NCBI RefSeq assembly: GCF_036370855.1
Contig: NC_088098.1
Coordinates: forward strand, 34,041,981 to 34,105,980
Direction: 5' to 3'
DNA length: 64,000 nucleotides
Source of the DNA: Dromaius novaehollandiae
Lineage: Eukaryota; Chordata; Aves; Casuariiformes; Dromaiidae
The translations under genes were made by a program, and so were the position numbers. Below the pieces are notes generated by a model. That model had not been told where the DNA came from and ran no database searches. It worked only from the letters and a program-made list of their open reading frames with translations. Of this stretch, positions 1-10,895 are shown one piece after another (positions within the stretch are counted from its first letter, which is position 1; the number at the start of each line of letters is the position of its first letter).

Positions 1-3000
1 GCTACCTAAGAGCTGGGAGGAGTAAAAATGGTAGTAGCTCCTCAATGAGGACTTGAGCAGAGAAAACACTGCATCCGTTCCCTAACTGGCAGTATTGATC
101 AGGTCCTCGAAAACCTGTTACTTTGGAGCCTCGTTCTTGGACCTCATTTTTATGGTGTTTTAGCACTGTAGTGTTGCTCTAACAAATGCTTAACACAGAA
201 AGACTATATTAGCTGTAATTAAACTATGCTAATTTAGCAAATTACAAGAGAATATTCCCAATCAGACACCACTAGTTGTTTAAAATACTGCTTAAAAATA
301 CTTTCTGTAACAGCAAGGATTTGGGGCATGTTGTTTGTTTGGGTTTCTTGATTTTCTCACTACCACCACTTAGCTCCACCAGTGTAGCATAAAGCAGCCA
401 CACTATCACCATGTAGCTCTGTTCAGAGCTAATCTTTATAGCTTTTCATGTCACAGGGAGACAGCGACATGTCTATGTTGCTGGATAGACATATTGCAAG
501 CGCACCCCTTTGGGCCTAGGGGACCTGTTAGGAACTTGCAGGACCTCTTTCCTACTTGTGTACACAGGTTTCCATGTGGAAATCAGGCTGCTGCTGAGAG
601 AATGGGGTACGTGCCCTGCTCTCCTTCCAGGGGGGAGCCTTGTCACACGTCTGGGCCTGTGGCTGAAGAGCGCTTGGGAACCGCACCACGTACGTGGAGC
701 CTGTGTGTGCCATTTCTGACCTTCCTACGGCTTGCTGTGATCTGACCTTAGCAGCACTGCAGGGAGGTGGAAGGTCAGAGGCTGCCCGTGCAGCGGGGGG
801 ACAGCTGTCCACCTCCCTTCCCAGGCAGGTGGGAAGGGAGTGCAGGGAGTGACTTCCTCCCCTCCTCCAACACGCTGGTCTGACAGCAGAGAATGACCTG
901 GGGGTTGAAATCCGCTCCAAGAAAAAGCCTTACACAGCTTTCTGTCTTAAAGGGAGGCAGGGATCAAGAGTGTGGCTCTGATCACATTTCAGGTCCTTCA
1001 GCCCTCCTCGGAGAGCATCTCTGCACTGCCTTGTCATTAGGGCAGATTGAAAGGTACACATCTAGCTTTGCATAGTACCTCCTAAATGCAGTAGATTTCT
1101 AACTTTCAGTCAGTGCTTCAATGTAACATAAGCAGAGCTGCCTTAGGAGGAGTTATTTGAACTCTCCTTAGCCCAGCTGGTTAAAGCTGATGCAGGCTGA
1201 CAAGCGGTCCATTACTGTGTGGAGTACAGTGGTACATATTCTAAAGTGAAAAGCTGAGGTTCACAGAAACCACTGTAATCATCACAGTTCCCTAATCTGA
1301 TGACCCGTGTCATACCAGCTGCGGAATATCATCCATTAATTCTACATTTTGGTTTAACTAGAGCCTAAAAGCTTAAACGTGATGAAGGACTCATGAAATT
1401 ATCGCAAGGTTAACTACTACTGCCAGCCGGTTCGGCCTGAATTCAGGTTTGTGTTCTCGTTTGCTCTGTAGCAGGATTGTCAGATTTATTTAACTGACAT
1501 TTTTATGTATAGATTGGGTTCTCTTTGCCTTACAGTAATATGCAACATGTTATGGTCTTGCATGTATTTTGTTCCACTAAGGCACTAAACACTGTAAGGT
1601 GTAAACCTCCACAGATTTATTGTTCTTATCAGCAGTCAGTTTACCCTTTTACGGTGTTAAATTCTGGTGTGTTTTGTTGGTTATTCTTTAAGCCTCATAA
1701 AGTGCTAGTGTAACAAAAATGTTCTACCTGCGTTTTCTGTTTAGGGAAGAAAAATCTTCCTTTTACCTTGCTAAAGAAAACAGCAAAGTTCTGTTGCTGA
1801 AGTTTAAAAAAGTTTATGTGGGCTCTTCATCAAACTATAAAACTGAGTATTAACATGTATTCATTTCTAGTCTGAAATATCAAGCGTTCTTCTGCATGTC
1901 ACTGAGATTTTCATTAAATTTTCTTATGTATAATTTTTAGTGATGTCCTTGTTATTTGATTCAATAGTTGTAGATGCTGTTAAATCATTCAAAATCGTGT
2001 CATTTCCTCAAAGAAGCAAGTTATCTGTTGGGCCTTTAACTCTGATCCTTGCCTTTGCTGAATTGGGTGACAGACCTCCTACTTGTGCTAAAACTGTCGC
2101 TTTGCTGCTAAATGCCTACTGGTATGATGGGGTGGAGCTAGAAGAATAGATATGTCTGGCAGTTTAAGTTCTGACTTCTGCTCTTTAATTGACACTGACT
2201 GAAGAATTGTGACAGATACAGTATAAATGGAAATGTTTATTTTGCTTTCAGAGAAATATTGACCAAAGCAAATGCAATCTATCTAGCTTGGTCCTGAGAA
2301 ATGGCAGTATGTTTAAAATGCCTGATGTATAAAATGGGGTTAAATATTTCACATATTTTAGTGCAGAAAAATACATTGTGAATTCTAGAAGTTATTAACT
2401 GCGCACTGTGAACATAGCTAGTGTAACAAAGCCCTTACTTACTGTAGTTTAATGGTTGATATAAAAGGATCTTTGTTTAATAATGTCGTTAGTCTTGATT
2501 TTCAGTATTCTCTACCATCCATATTCAGCAGAAGAAAAAAAATTGAATAAGCTGAAGAGAGACATGTGACATAGTTGAGATCATACAAAGCTTGGGAAAT
2601 GATTAAATTGTGTTGCTGTTAGAAAGTGAATGCTAGAATTCATGATAAATGTTTGGATGGGATATATTCGTTCATAGCATCTCTGGATTTACATTTAAAT
2701 ATACTTCTTGTTTGAAGCATGAGGTCTCAGTGCTGAGATGATAATTTCTTTGGATAACTATATATTAATGAAAGCTAGACTTAAATAAATTGTGGCAATG
2801 AATAATTTGACTCTTAGGTGTGCCTTAAAATCCATTAAAAGTAAAAGTTCCTTTTTAGAAACACTTTATCTATAGAAATCTCTGTTAAATTTATTGCTAA
2901 GAACCTTCATAAGAAGATCTTTGAGTACCTCTCTCTCTGGGGAATATCCTGTTGTTTAAAATAAAGAGCTTTTGAAAGGGAAATTATCCTGTAGGGTTTG

Positions 3001-6000
3001 GAATTTATTTGTTTACAGACTGGAAAAGGTAGCTAGAGATGAACAATGAGCCCTTCAAAACCTTTCTGTGGAAAATATTTCTTGTTTTAGCATTACTGAA
3101 AATACAGTACCAGGTTAAGATTCTGAAGCATTAGTCTTTCTTTAGCCAAAGCATCTATTAATATAGCTGCTTCTTGTAATAAAAGGGGAGGTCTAAAGGA
3201 CATTGAGCCGAGTGACTGAGAGGGAGGGGATTTAGGACTAACAGGTGGTCTTGAGACGTGCTGGCTGAGCTCAGAGCTAGCATACAGTGTGTGGGTGTTC
3301 ATGGGCTCTCCTCTCCCCTTCCAGATACGTGTTTCTGTTGTTTTTGACATAGCTGTAGAGCACTTTCAACTATGGCAATAAGAAGTGACTTTAGCAAAAC
3401 CATGAGAAGGATAGCACGTTTTTTTTACTGGTTTCCTAAATCATTGAGCAGCTCAAGAAGGAGGACAGTAAAACTTCTCTGGAAGTCTGCTGGTAAGTCT
3501 GCGGCTGCAATTCTTAAGATGTTTTGCCTGCTAAAAAGGGATTCAAAGGGAAAAATAATTTCTTTCCATTATGCTGGATAACTTCTCCAGTCCAGCACTG
3601 TTTGAATTTTTGCATTCTGTGAGGCTCACTAAACATAACTGTAAAAATAATTTGGAAACACAATAGAACGTTAGGGTTGCTCACATGAGGAATTCTCTTG
3701 CAGACTTGTAATTTATTCATATTAATATTCAGGTCTGTGATATTTGGTGTCCCATTTTTATAGACCTGAGATTAATACCTTGTTTTTCCCTTAAGTATGT
3801 ACGTAGGCGCTCTGATATGATTTGAAGACCTGCCAGAAAATTATTTGGAATTGCCTTATCTATTAGCTTAGCTAGAAGCCTGGATGCAGAATGAATTGTC
3901 TGAAGCTCTTAACTCATTGTTCAGTGAACTTGAACTCAGTGTTCATACAGTGATGAGCAGTTTGGAGGGGCCTGGTGTTTGGCAATAATATACTGTCCTT
4001 AATTTCCATTTTATCATCTGAAATGCAGTACCACTCAACTCATCAGTTAGTAAAAGTCATTACTTCTAAAGACAATTCAATATTTTGATCGTTGTCCAGT
4101 CCTAGTAGAGAAGCATTTGCATCTCTCTCATTAAAATTTTCATAAATATCCTTGAAGCTGAAAGACTGCCCTATGCCTTTAGAAGTGTCTATTAAAATTG
4201 GGGTTGAGGCATATTCCCAGGGAGTCTGGAGAAGCATGCCCTCCCCATAGCTTAAGAAGCTGAGTTCATGCTGTTATTCTTAAAAGACTACTTGTACAAG
4301 ATGGTACTACTTTTGACAAGGACTGTTTTGATGAAATGAGGAACTTGTCAGTTCTGCAGATATTACAACAATAATAGCAAATCAATTTGTATAGAGTAAG
4401 ATTTGGGTCAATTTTGCAGCTGAGCAATTTAGTGTTGGGCTTCAAATAACATACTTGTGAATCTGAAACAGGAAAGACAAGTTGGACTATCTGATATCTA
4501 TCATAGAAACATTGTTTTGCCACATGTCTAAATGACATTGTGACTTCTTCCTATGTGAAGGAGTCCACAGCTTTCACTCATCCAGAGGAAAATCTCAGTT
4601 CACTAGAATCCACGGCAAAACTCTCCTTGACTAAAACAATTCTTTAACCTCTGTTTTCTTTTGTGATTGAAAATATATAACAAAATATTGGCAAACTCTA
4701 GTCTCATAATGCATCAAGTCATTCATGTGTCTCTTTTGCTGTTAAAGCATAAATGGCTAAAAATTGTCACTAAATTTTGTTGAATGCTCTAATTGCTGAC
4801 TGACTCATATGTGAAAAGGTTTATATGCCAATTACCTTCTCCCTCAATACTATGGAAGAATAACTTCATCTATGATTTGTAATAAGAAGTGATGTGAACT
4901 CTGAGTCATATTCTTTTAAAATAACACTTTTGTAGATTTTGTTCTCCCACCTCCCATGTTGGATATGTTTTCCTTTGTACCCTAATTTTAGTGTATATTA
5001 ACATCTCTTCTGAATTAAAATTATGAAAAGTGTCAGAAGTGCCCTGCATGTCCTTTTCCTCCCATAGAATGAGATGGTTATCACAAAAATTGTGGAAATA
5101 TGACATTTTAGCACAAGGTTGTATCTGAATAGAAAAAAACTTAATTGCAAAAATTCAGCTCAAGCTTTTTATAACTTTATGGAAGTCAGTCTTGTCAGGT
5201 GCATTTGTAATACACTGGAAGCTGAGGTCCTTACATTCCTGCCACAGAGGAGCTGATATGGCTCCCATTTGGCCTGATGATTGCTATTTGGTTTTAGCAA
5301 AGACAGTACATGGTATGAAACCTTAGCTACACTGATGTCCATGAACATTTCTGCCTTTATGTGAGTCGCCAGAATTTTGCTTGAGTACTTTCACTTTCAT
5401 TTACTCCCGTTACCGGATTACTCTCATTTCCTTCACTCGGCACCACCACACTTTTTAAACTCTATTTATCAAGTTGTCCTTCCATATGGTTTTTGGGAGA
5501 GTTCTCTAGCATATGAGTCTGATGCAAGCGCTACTGACTGTCTACATACCTGCCAACAGAAAGAGATTTACCCTAGCCTGCAGGATATGAGAGTTTTCAA
5601 GCTCTTTCTCCCTGCTGCTTTGTCTTTCTGCCAGTTTTTGCTCCTGTATTGACTCTAACAGAATCTCTCTGATTAGGTCAGCCAGGATGAGCCAGCAGAG
5701 TAACTCTGCATTTCTGGGTTTGTCCACAGTGAATAACCCAGGTAATAATTAAAGCTTTCAGTAACACCTACTGATGGTTTTTAGCCACTTACGCTGTAAC
5801 GAATAAATTACTCCTTCAACAACAAAACAGAGAAACTTTCATGATTTTGATTTGTTATGACAAGTAGAAATTACATGCTGTAATATGCTTCTCATTAGAT
5901 TTTGAATCTAGATGATCATAGATCATCTGCCTCAACGGATGGGCACTGTGCCACTGCCCAGTACCTCAGACTTGTTGCTTACATTCTGCTTCCGTCACTC

Positions 6001-6649
6001 CATGTCTCAGAAATCCTTGTCCTCTCTTTCTGACCCAGCAACAAAATCTGCTGAAGCACAAAATTAGTATTTACGTATGACAATGAATTTAGGACTGTTG
6101 TAGGTAATTGCAATCAGAAAGCTGTATTTGATAATGCCACGTTAACAAGATCTATCAAAACATAATTAGGTTTCTGTTCCCAAAAGTCCTTAGTTTTCCA
6201 GCCTCTACTTGGATATGTTGGGATTTTTGGCCATGAACTATTGCCTACAGCTGACATACTCATTTCTAAATAACACTGTTAATATTGAAGAAGTTAGGCA
6301 CAGTTTTCCATGTGGAGGACATAATTCAAAAAGCTTCTTTTAGGAGGAAAATTCTAGGGTGATGCTCAATAACTTTTTGATGGAATTACTTGCTATGGGA
6401 CTAAAATAATAGGCTTTAACTGTAGTTCAGAATATGCTAAATGTAGGTGCTATATTTTAAGAGCATTTTGTCAAGGACATGTAACATTTTACAAGAGCTC
6501 AAACCTGGTAGCCGTTATTTCTTTGAAATGTGTTTATATTTTTTCCTGCAACATCTTCATAGAATTTGTGTTGACAGATCATGTGACAAGAAGTTTTATC
6601 ATCATAAAGTGCATAATTAGAGAGAACTCAGAGAGGAAACATAAAGGAA
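1..6649. other. Gene-free AT-rich region, intronic or intergenic
   Basis: I find no recognisable exon, RNA gene or intact transposable element here. The open frames are under about 95 codons and resemble no family I know. One example is a Ser/Arg/Lys-rich 69-codon frame at 3372-3581. The base composition is AT-rich and unstructured, typical of vertebrate intron or intergenic DNA. Because the C1 exon at 23148 needs a 5' partner that is not visible in the window, this stretch may lie inside the first intron of the long RASSF3 form or upstream of it. The sequence cannot tell the two apart. Confidence 0.6.
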
Positions 6650-6950
6650 TTAGAAAGCGTTATCATAAAGGGCCATGATAAGAGTATAAAAAACAGTGAT
6701 TAAAAAAGACAAAATAGATGCGAGTCCCGTTCTCTCTTTCATAGCAGAAGAGGAAGGGTACATTAAACACATGTGAGAAGCGACAAATTCAAAGCAGATT
6801 TTTTTCTTTTTTTTATTCAGTATATAATTAAATTGTAGAACTCATTACCAGAGGATGCTGCTGAGGTCAGGAATGTAACGAGGTTTAAAGAGGATCTGGA
6901 GGAATAAGAATACTCAATATCATGACAGTAAAGCCACAAGAAAAGCTTTG
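6650..6950 (+). mobile_element. Decayed CR1 LINE fragment (3' portion of ORF2/3' end)
   Basis: Recognised from the run of phrases typical of old CR1 3' regions. A 'gtcccgttctctctttcata' segment comes first, then a 'gggtacattaaacacatg' segment, 'gcgacaaattcaaagcagat', a T-rich stretch, and 'ttaaattgtagaactcatta' followed by 'ccagaggatgctgctgaggt'. These appear in the same order as in sauropsid CR1 elements, where the segment encodes the last part of the reverse transcriptase and leads into the 3' UTR. The copy is truncated at both ends, has indels and holds no usable frame. Boundaries are approximate. It is a molecular fossil on the + strand. Confidence 0.7.
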
Positions 6951-9900
6951 AAAGAGACAAATCTTTTTGCGTCAGTGTTCAAACTAATTTTTAACAATTA
7001 GGGTTTAGTCTGAGATAAATTTGTGGTTCAGATCCGACAAGTGTTGTTGTTTCTTGCAGTTTCTTCTGAAGCTCAGCACCAGCAGAGACAAGCTTATGAT
7101 CTGCATTGATTTAAACCTCTATGACATTTTTCAGCCTCATACAGAAGAAAAACAAATTTTAGACCTGTTCATCAAAAAAGCATCCCATCATATCCTGTGG
7201 AAAACATGAAAAGCATAATGCTTGCAATCATTTTTTGCTTTCACTGAAGTGTCTCAGTAGCAAACCCTGCTTGCTTTGAAGCTGTTATAATAAATAAATA
7301 AAGTAAATTAAGGCAATCTCGGATGGATGATTTTGCATAGCCTTGTTTCTCACCAAATCCTACCAACTCATGAAGAGCCTTGTTGTAAGCTCCCAGCTAG
7401 TGAGAGCTCTTACAGCTGGGTATGTAGGAAGGTCTTAAGGAGGGCAGAAGGGAGAATTTATTGACAAAATCTTATACTAACTGGATCTTTCATGTAGTCA
7501 TAAGTTGATTATTACACTTCACTGTTGGTGGGAACTTTGCATAGCTTTTCTGCTGGAGTGTGTTACTCTCTTAGTCCTTCTCTAGCATTAAAGTTAATGG
7601 ATTATTTTTATTGATGTTGAAAGATTTTTGGCTGGAATGGTCAAACATCCATTATAAAATCATGTTTATGTAAGAATGTATGTTTTGCAAAATCTATGGA
7701 AACAAGTGCAGAAATATAATGCTATGCCTTAATTTGGCTTCCTGCTGAAAGAACACACGTAAAGGTTTAAAATTCTCTGCAAACTGATCACAGAAAAAGA
7801 AAAGTCAACTTTTTAGCTGTCTGTCCAAAATGTGTTCAGTCAGAAAAAGAAATCTATAACACACAGTAATAGAGAACATAAAATAATTTTAGTGTAGTAT
7901 GTCAACTTAAAGAGGTTTAGTTTAAAATATTTGTGAATTAATTTTTTATTTTTACATTTGTCTAGTTAACATATTATGTCATATACTGTAAGCACATATA
8001 TTCTTATATAACCTTTTTAATTGTGCTGTTCTGGAAATACTTTGGGTATATAAAGGTAGCAGATTCTTACCCAGCATTTGTGAGAATACATAGCTGGGAA
8101 ATGAATGAACAGATAATGTCACTGTATTTCTGTGTTCCTGTCAAAACACAGTTGCAAAAGTGATTGAAATTAGTGTCTGTTATGGAGGAAGGGGAAAATC
8201 TTTACAGTTACAGATCTCTGTTGTCTCTGCTCCAAAGAGGTGGTGTGGACGGTGTAGGGAGGTGACCATCAAGCTGATGGCAATATCGTCCTGTAGTTCA
8301 TGCTTAATTTGCACTTGGATAGGTGTGAGCTAATTAGTGCTTAAGGAGCTCATGACTGTAAACTTGCACTGTGTGGAAGAGCCTGGCTTGTGGTGTGTGC
8401 AATTCCAGTTTGTAATGGATGCGATTATTTCTTTTTTGGACTGTGCCATAAGTATGCAGGGGTCATTATTCCTGACAGTGTTGACAGGCTGCTTGGCTCC
8501 TGGTTCCCACGTTGGGCTGTGCTCGGTGTCAGGGCATGTTTACAGCCCATCGCCAGCCCAGACCATACCCACTCTTGTGCTGGAATGCAGGTTGGTGAGT
8601 CTGAAATTGCAGAGCTAATTTATGCTGTGCTTTTTCAAACAAAACTTCAAGGTCGACTGAGATGAGGTAAGGGAGAAGGCGAGACTCTCCCAGCCAGCCC
8701 TGGGAGCCATAGAGGGGTTGTGCTCCCGTGGCTGTGTGCTCTGTGCGTCTCTGCTGCGAGGGGCTGCGACAGGGCAGCGTGAGCCACGGAGACCCCTCTG
8801 CTGTGCAGCTGTGGGTCTCGCAGTGCACCCAGCACACCTTCCACTGCGTCCCTGCGCACGCAGGACCACGGCACGTGACAACTCTACAGCCTGCATAGTC
8901 AGCTCTGTCGCTCCCGCGCGGATGCCTGCAACTGTCCAGTGAGCGCCTGTACATCCCCTGTAGTTTTAGTAAGAATGGACACCCTCGCCATCACCCAGAG
9001 TTTGCTGAGGCCCCAGCTCTCTTCTTAGCATCAGCTGCTGGCAGAAGCTCTCTGAGCAACACGTGGTGGTGTGCTAGGTAAGTCAGGCCAAGCTAGGGCT
9101 TAGAGTACTTGCAGGGTATTCAGGGGAGAGAATAAAGGAGAGAGTTTTTGCCCAACCCTAGTGATCAAAGGAGTGTAGCAACACTCAGAAACTGTTTTCC
9201 TGAAGCATTTAACCTCAAATAGGTGGATGAGATGGTTGCCTCCAAGGGAATATCATTTGAAGTATTAATTAGCTGTATTTGGGAGAGGGAGCAGACAGAC
9301 ACATTCAGAGCTTGCTCAGTGGAAACTAGATTGGATATAAATCAGTTCTGTTGAAAACTAATGCGATGGCAAACAAGCTGAAGTGACTGCACATGGCTGT
9401 TCTGTGCCCTAAATACAGTGACCCAAGTTCATATCTCGTAGGGACCTCTGGGGGGCGGGGGGGGGGGGGGGGGGGGGGGAAGGGGGGTAAACAAAACTTC
9501 TGATCCAGCTTTTCCTGATTACTTTATCTGTTTTTTTCCTGAATGTCTAGTTCATGGCTGCTATTTATATAATGCTAGAGATGCTTTTAATACTTTGACA
9601 GATTGGAAGCAGGTAAGAGACAATGGCCATTTATGATCAGACCATACATACAGGTTTTCTATCTGTAATAGGGATGGGTGAAGTCTTTACTGTTAAACTT
9701 GTTTGGCTACTTCAGACACTTCAGACCTGTTGATTTGAATGTTCTTAATTATCATTGAATAGCATCTAATAGCGTCTAATGTTCATTTAAGTATACATAG
9801 GTTATTAATGGAAGTATTTAAAGATCATTTGTTTTGTGTAAGCATGTTTTTCAGTTTCTGGTCCGCTTTAAAAAAATCTACGTATGTGCTTTTTCTATTT

Positions 9901-10059
9901 ATTTTAAGGATACATGTAATTTTTCTTGTATCATTTGCATAGAAGTGCACTTACCTAGTTCTAGAGGAAACTGTGCAGGGATCTATACAACACAAAACAT
10001 ATTTAGTAACAAAGAGGATAGTTGCGGGATGTCAATGTTTACAGGTCTTCAGGAGAGGT
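6951..10059. other. Gene-free stretch with a GC-rich patch and a G-run
   Basis: Mostly AT-rich non-coding DNA. A GC-richer, CpG-containing patch at about 8690-8930 is open in several frames on both strands. None of those translations resembles a known protein or contains the first half of a C1 domain. The long G-run near 9450 is listed separately. I see nothing else in it. Confidence 0.55.
9450..9487. repeat. Poly-G run (G6-C-G23-AA-G6)
   Basis: Six G, one C, twenty-three consecutive G, AA, then six more G. It can form G-quadruplex structures on the + strand. Runs of this length are prone to slippage and to sequencing or assembly length errors, so the exact count is uncertain. No gene context is attached. 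Confidence 0.95.
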
Positions 10060-10895
10060 TAAAGGTGACTGCAGAAAGTTGCAGAAGAATCTCATCATAC
10101 GTAGTGACTGGACAAAGAAACAGAATTGAATGTTGATAAGTACGAACTAATACATATAGGGGAAAATGCTCTGACAGCATGTATAGAGTAGTGGCTTCTA
10201 ATTTAGTTTTTACCACTTGGAAGTGGTCAAAAAACTTTTTTCACTCTATAAAGCTGTATTGTGCCTACACTTCATATAAAACATAGTTTTGGTCACCTCA
10301 TCTTAAAGAAGATACGGAAGAATTAGAAGATACAAAAGAAGACTCTGGATGATTGAAGAGATTACTGTGCTCACACAGACCAGGGCTTCCCAATTTGGAT
10401 AGGAGGTAACTGCAAAAAGAACATGCTACTGAACAAATATGAACAGCACAGAGAATTGAAAAAAGCGTAGTTACTTGCTGTTTCTCATAGCATAAGAACT
10501 CAGGGGCATGCCATGAAATGGTCAAACAAGAGGCTTAAAACAAACTACTCTTTAGCATACACACACATACACATAATTAAATTGTGGAACTCATTGACAC
10601 AGGAAGTTTTGGAGACTAGAAGTATAAATGTATTCAAGAAAGGATTAGATAAATGCATGGAGGAAAGAGCCATCAAGGGATATTAAATAAAAAGATGCAG
10701 ATACAGCCTCTGGCTCATTTGTTTGTTTTAAACTGCAGATTGCCAGAGACCAGGAGGGCATAAGGGGAAGTATCACTCAAAATTCACCGTTTTCTTATAC
10801 ATTTTCCGTAAGCATCTGCTGGTAGGCTCTACCTGAGACAGGATACTGGCCTAGATGAACCTTTGGTCTAATCTAGTCCATCTGTTCCTGTGTTT
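10060..10895 (+). mobile_element. Old CR1 LINE copy, about 0.8 kb, reverse transcriptase C-terminus through 3' end
   Basis: The segments fall in the canonical CR1 order. First are an 'agtgactggacaaag' segment and 'gaatgttgataag' (the ORF2 region whose protein reads roughly DW...FNVDK). 'ttggtcacctcatcttaaag' and 'aagaactcaggggcatgcca' follow, then 'attgtggaactcattgacac', 'ggattagataaatgcatgga', 'ccatcaagggatattaaa', 'taagcatctgctgg', 'gagacaggatactggcctag' and 'gaacctttggtcta'. The last block is the well-known CR1 3' end (gacaggatactgg, then atgaacctttggtct). The element has internal deletions, stops and frameshifts, so it is a dead copy. It lies in sense orientation to the RASSF3 exons. Ends are approximate. 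Confidence 0.85.

Noticed and set aside
3372..3581. 69-codon Ser/Arg/Lys-rich open frame
   Set aside because: Basic composition looked protein-like, but there is no family match, splice context or promoter. It fits a chance frame.
5907..5928. Small palindrome gatgatc-ata-gatcatc
   Set aside because: A 7-bp stem is expected by chance in 64 kb and has no supporting context.
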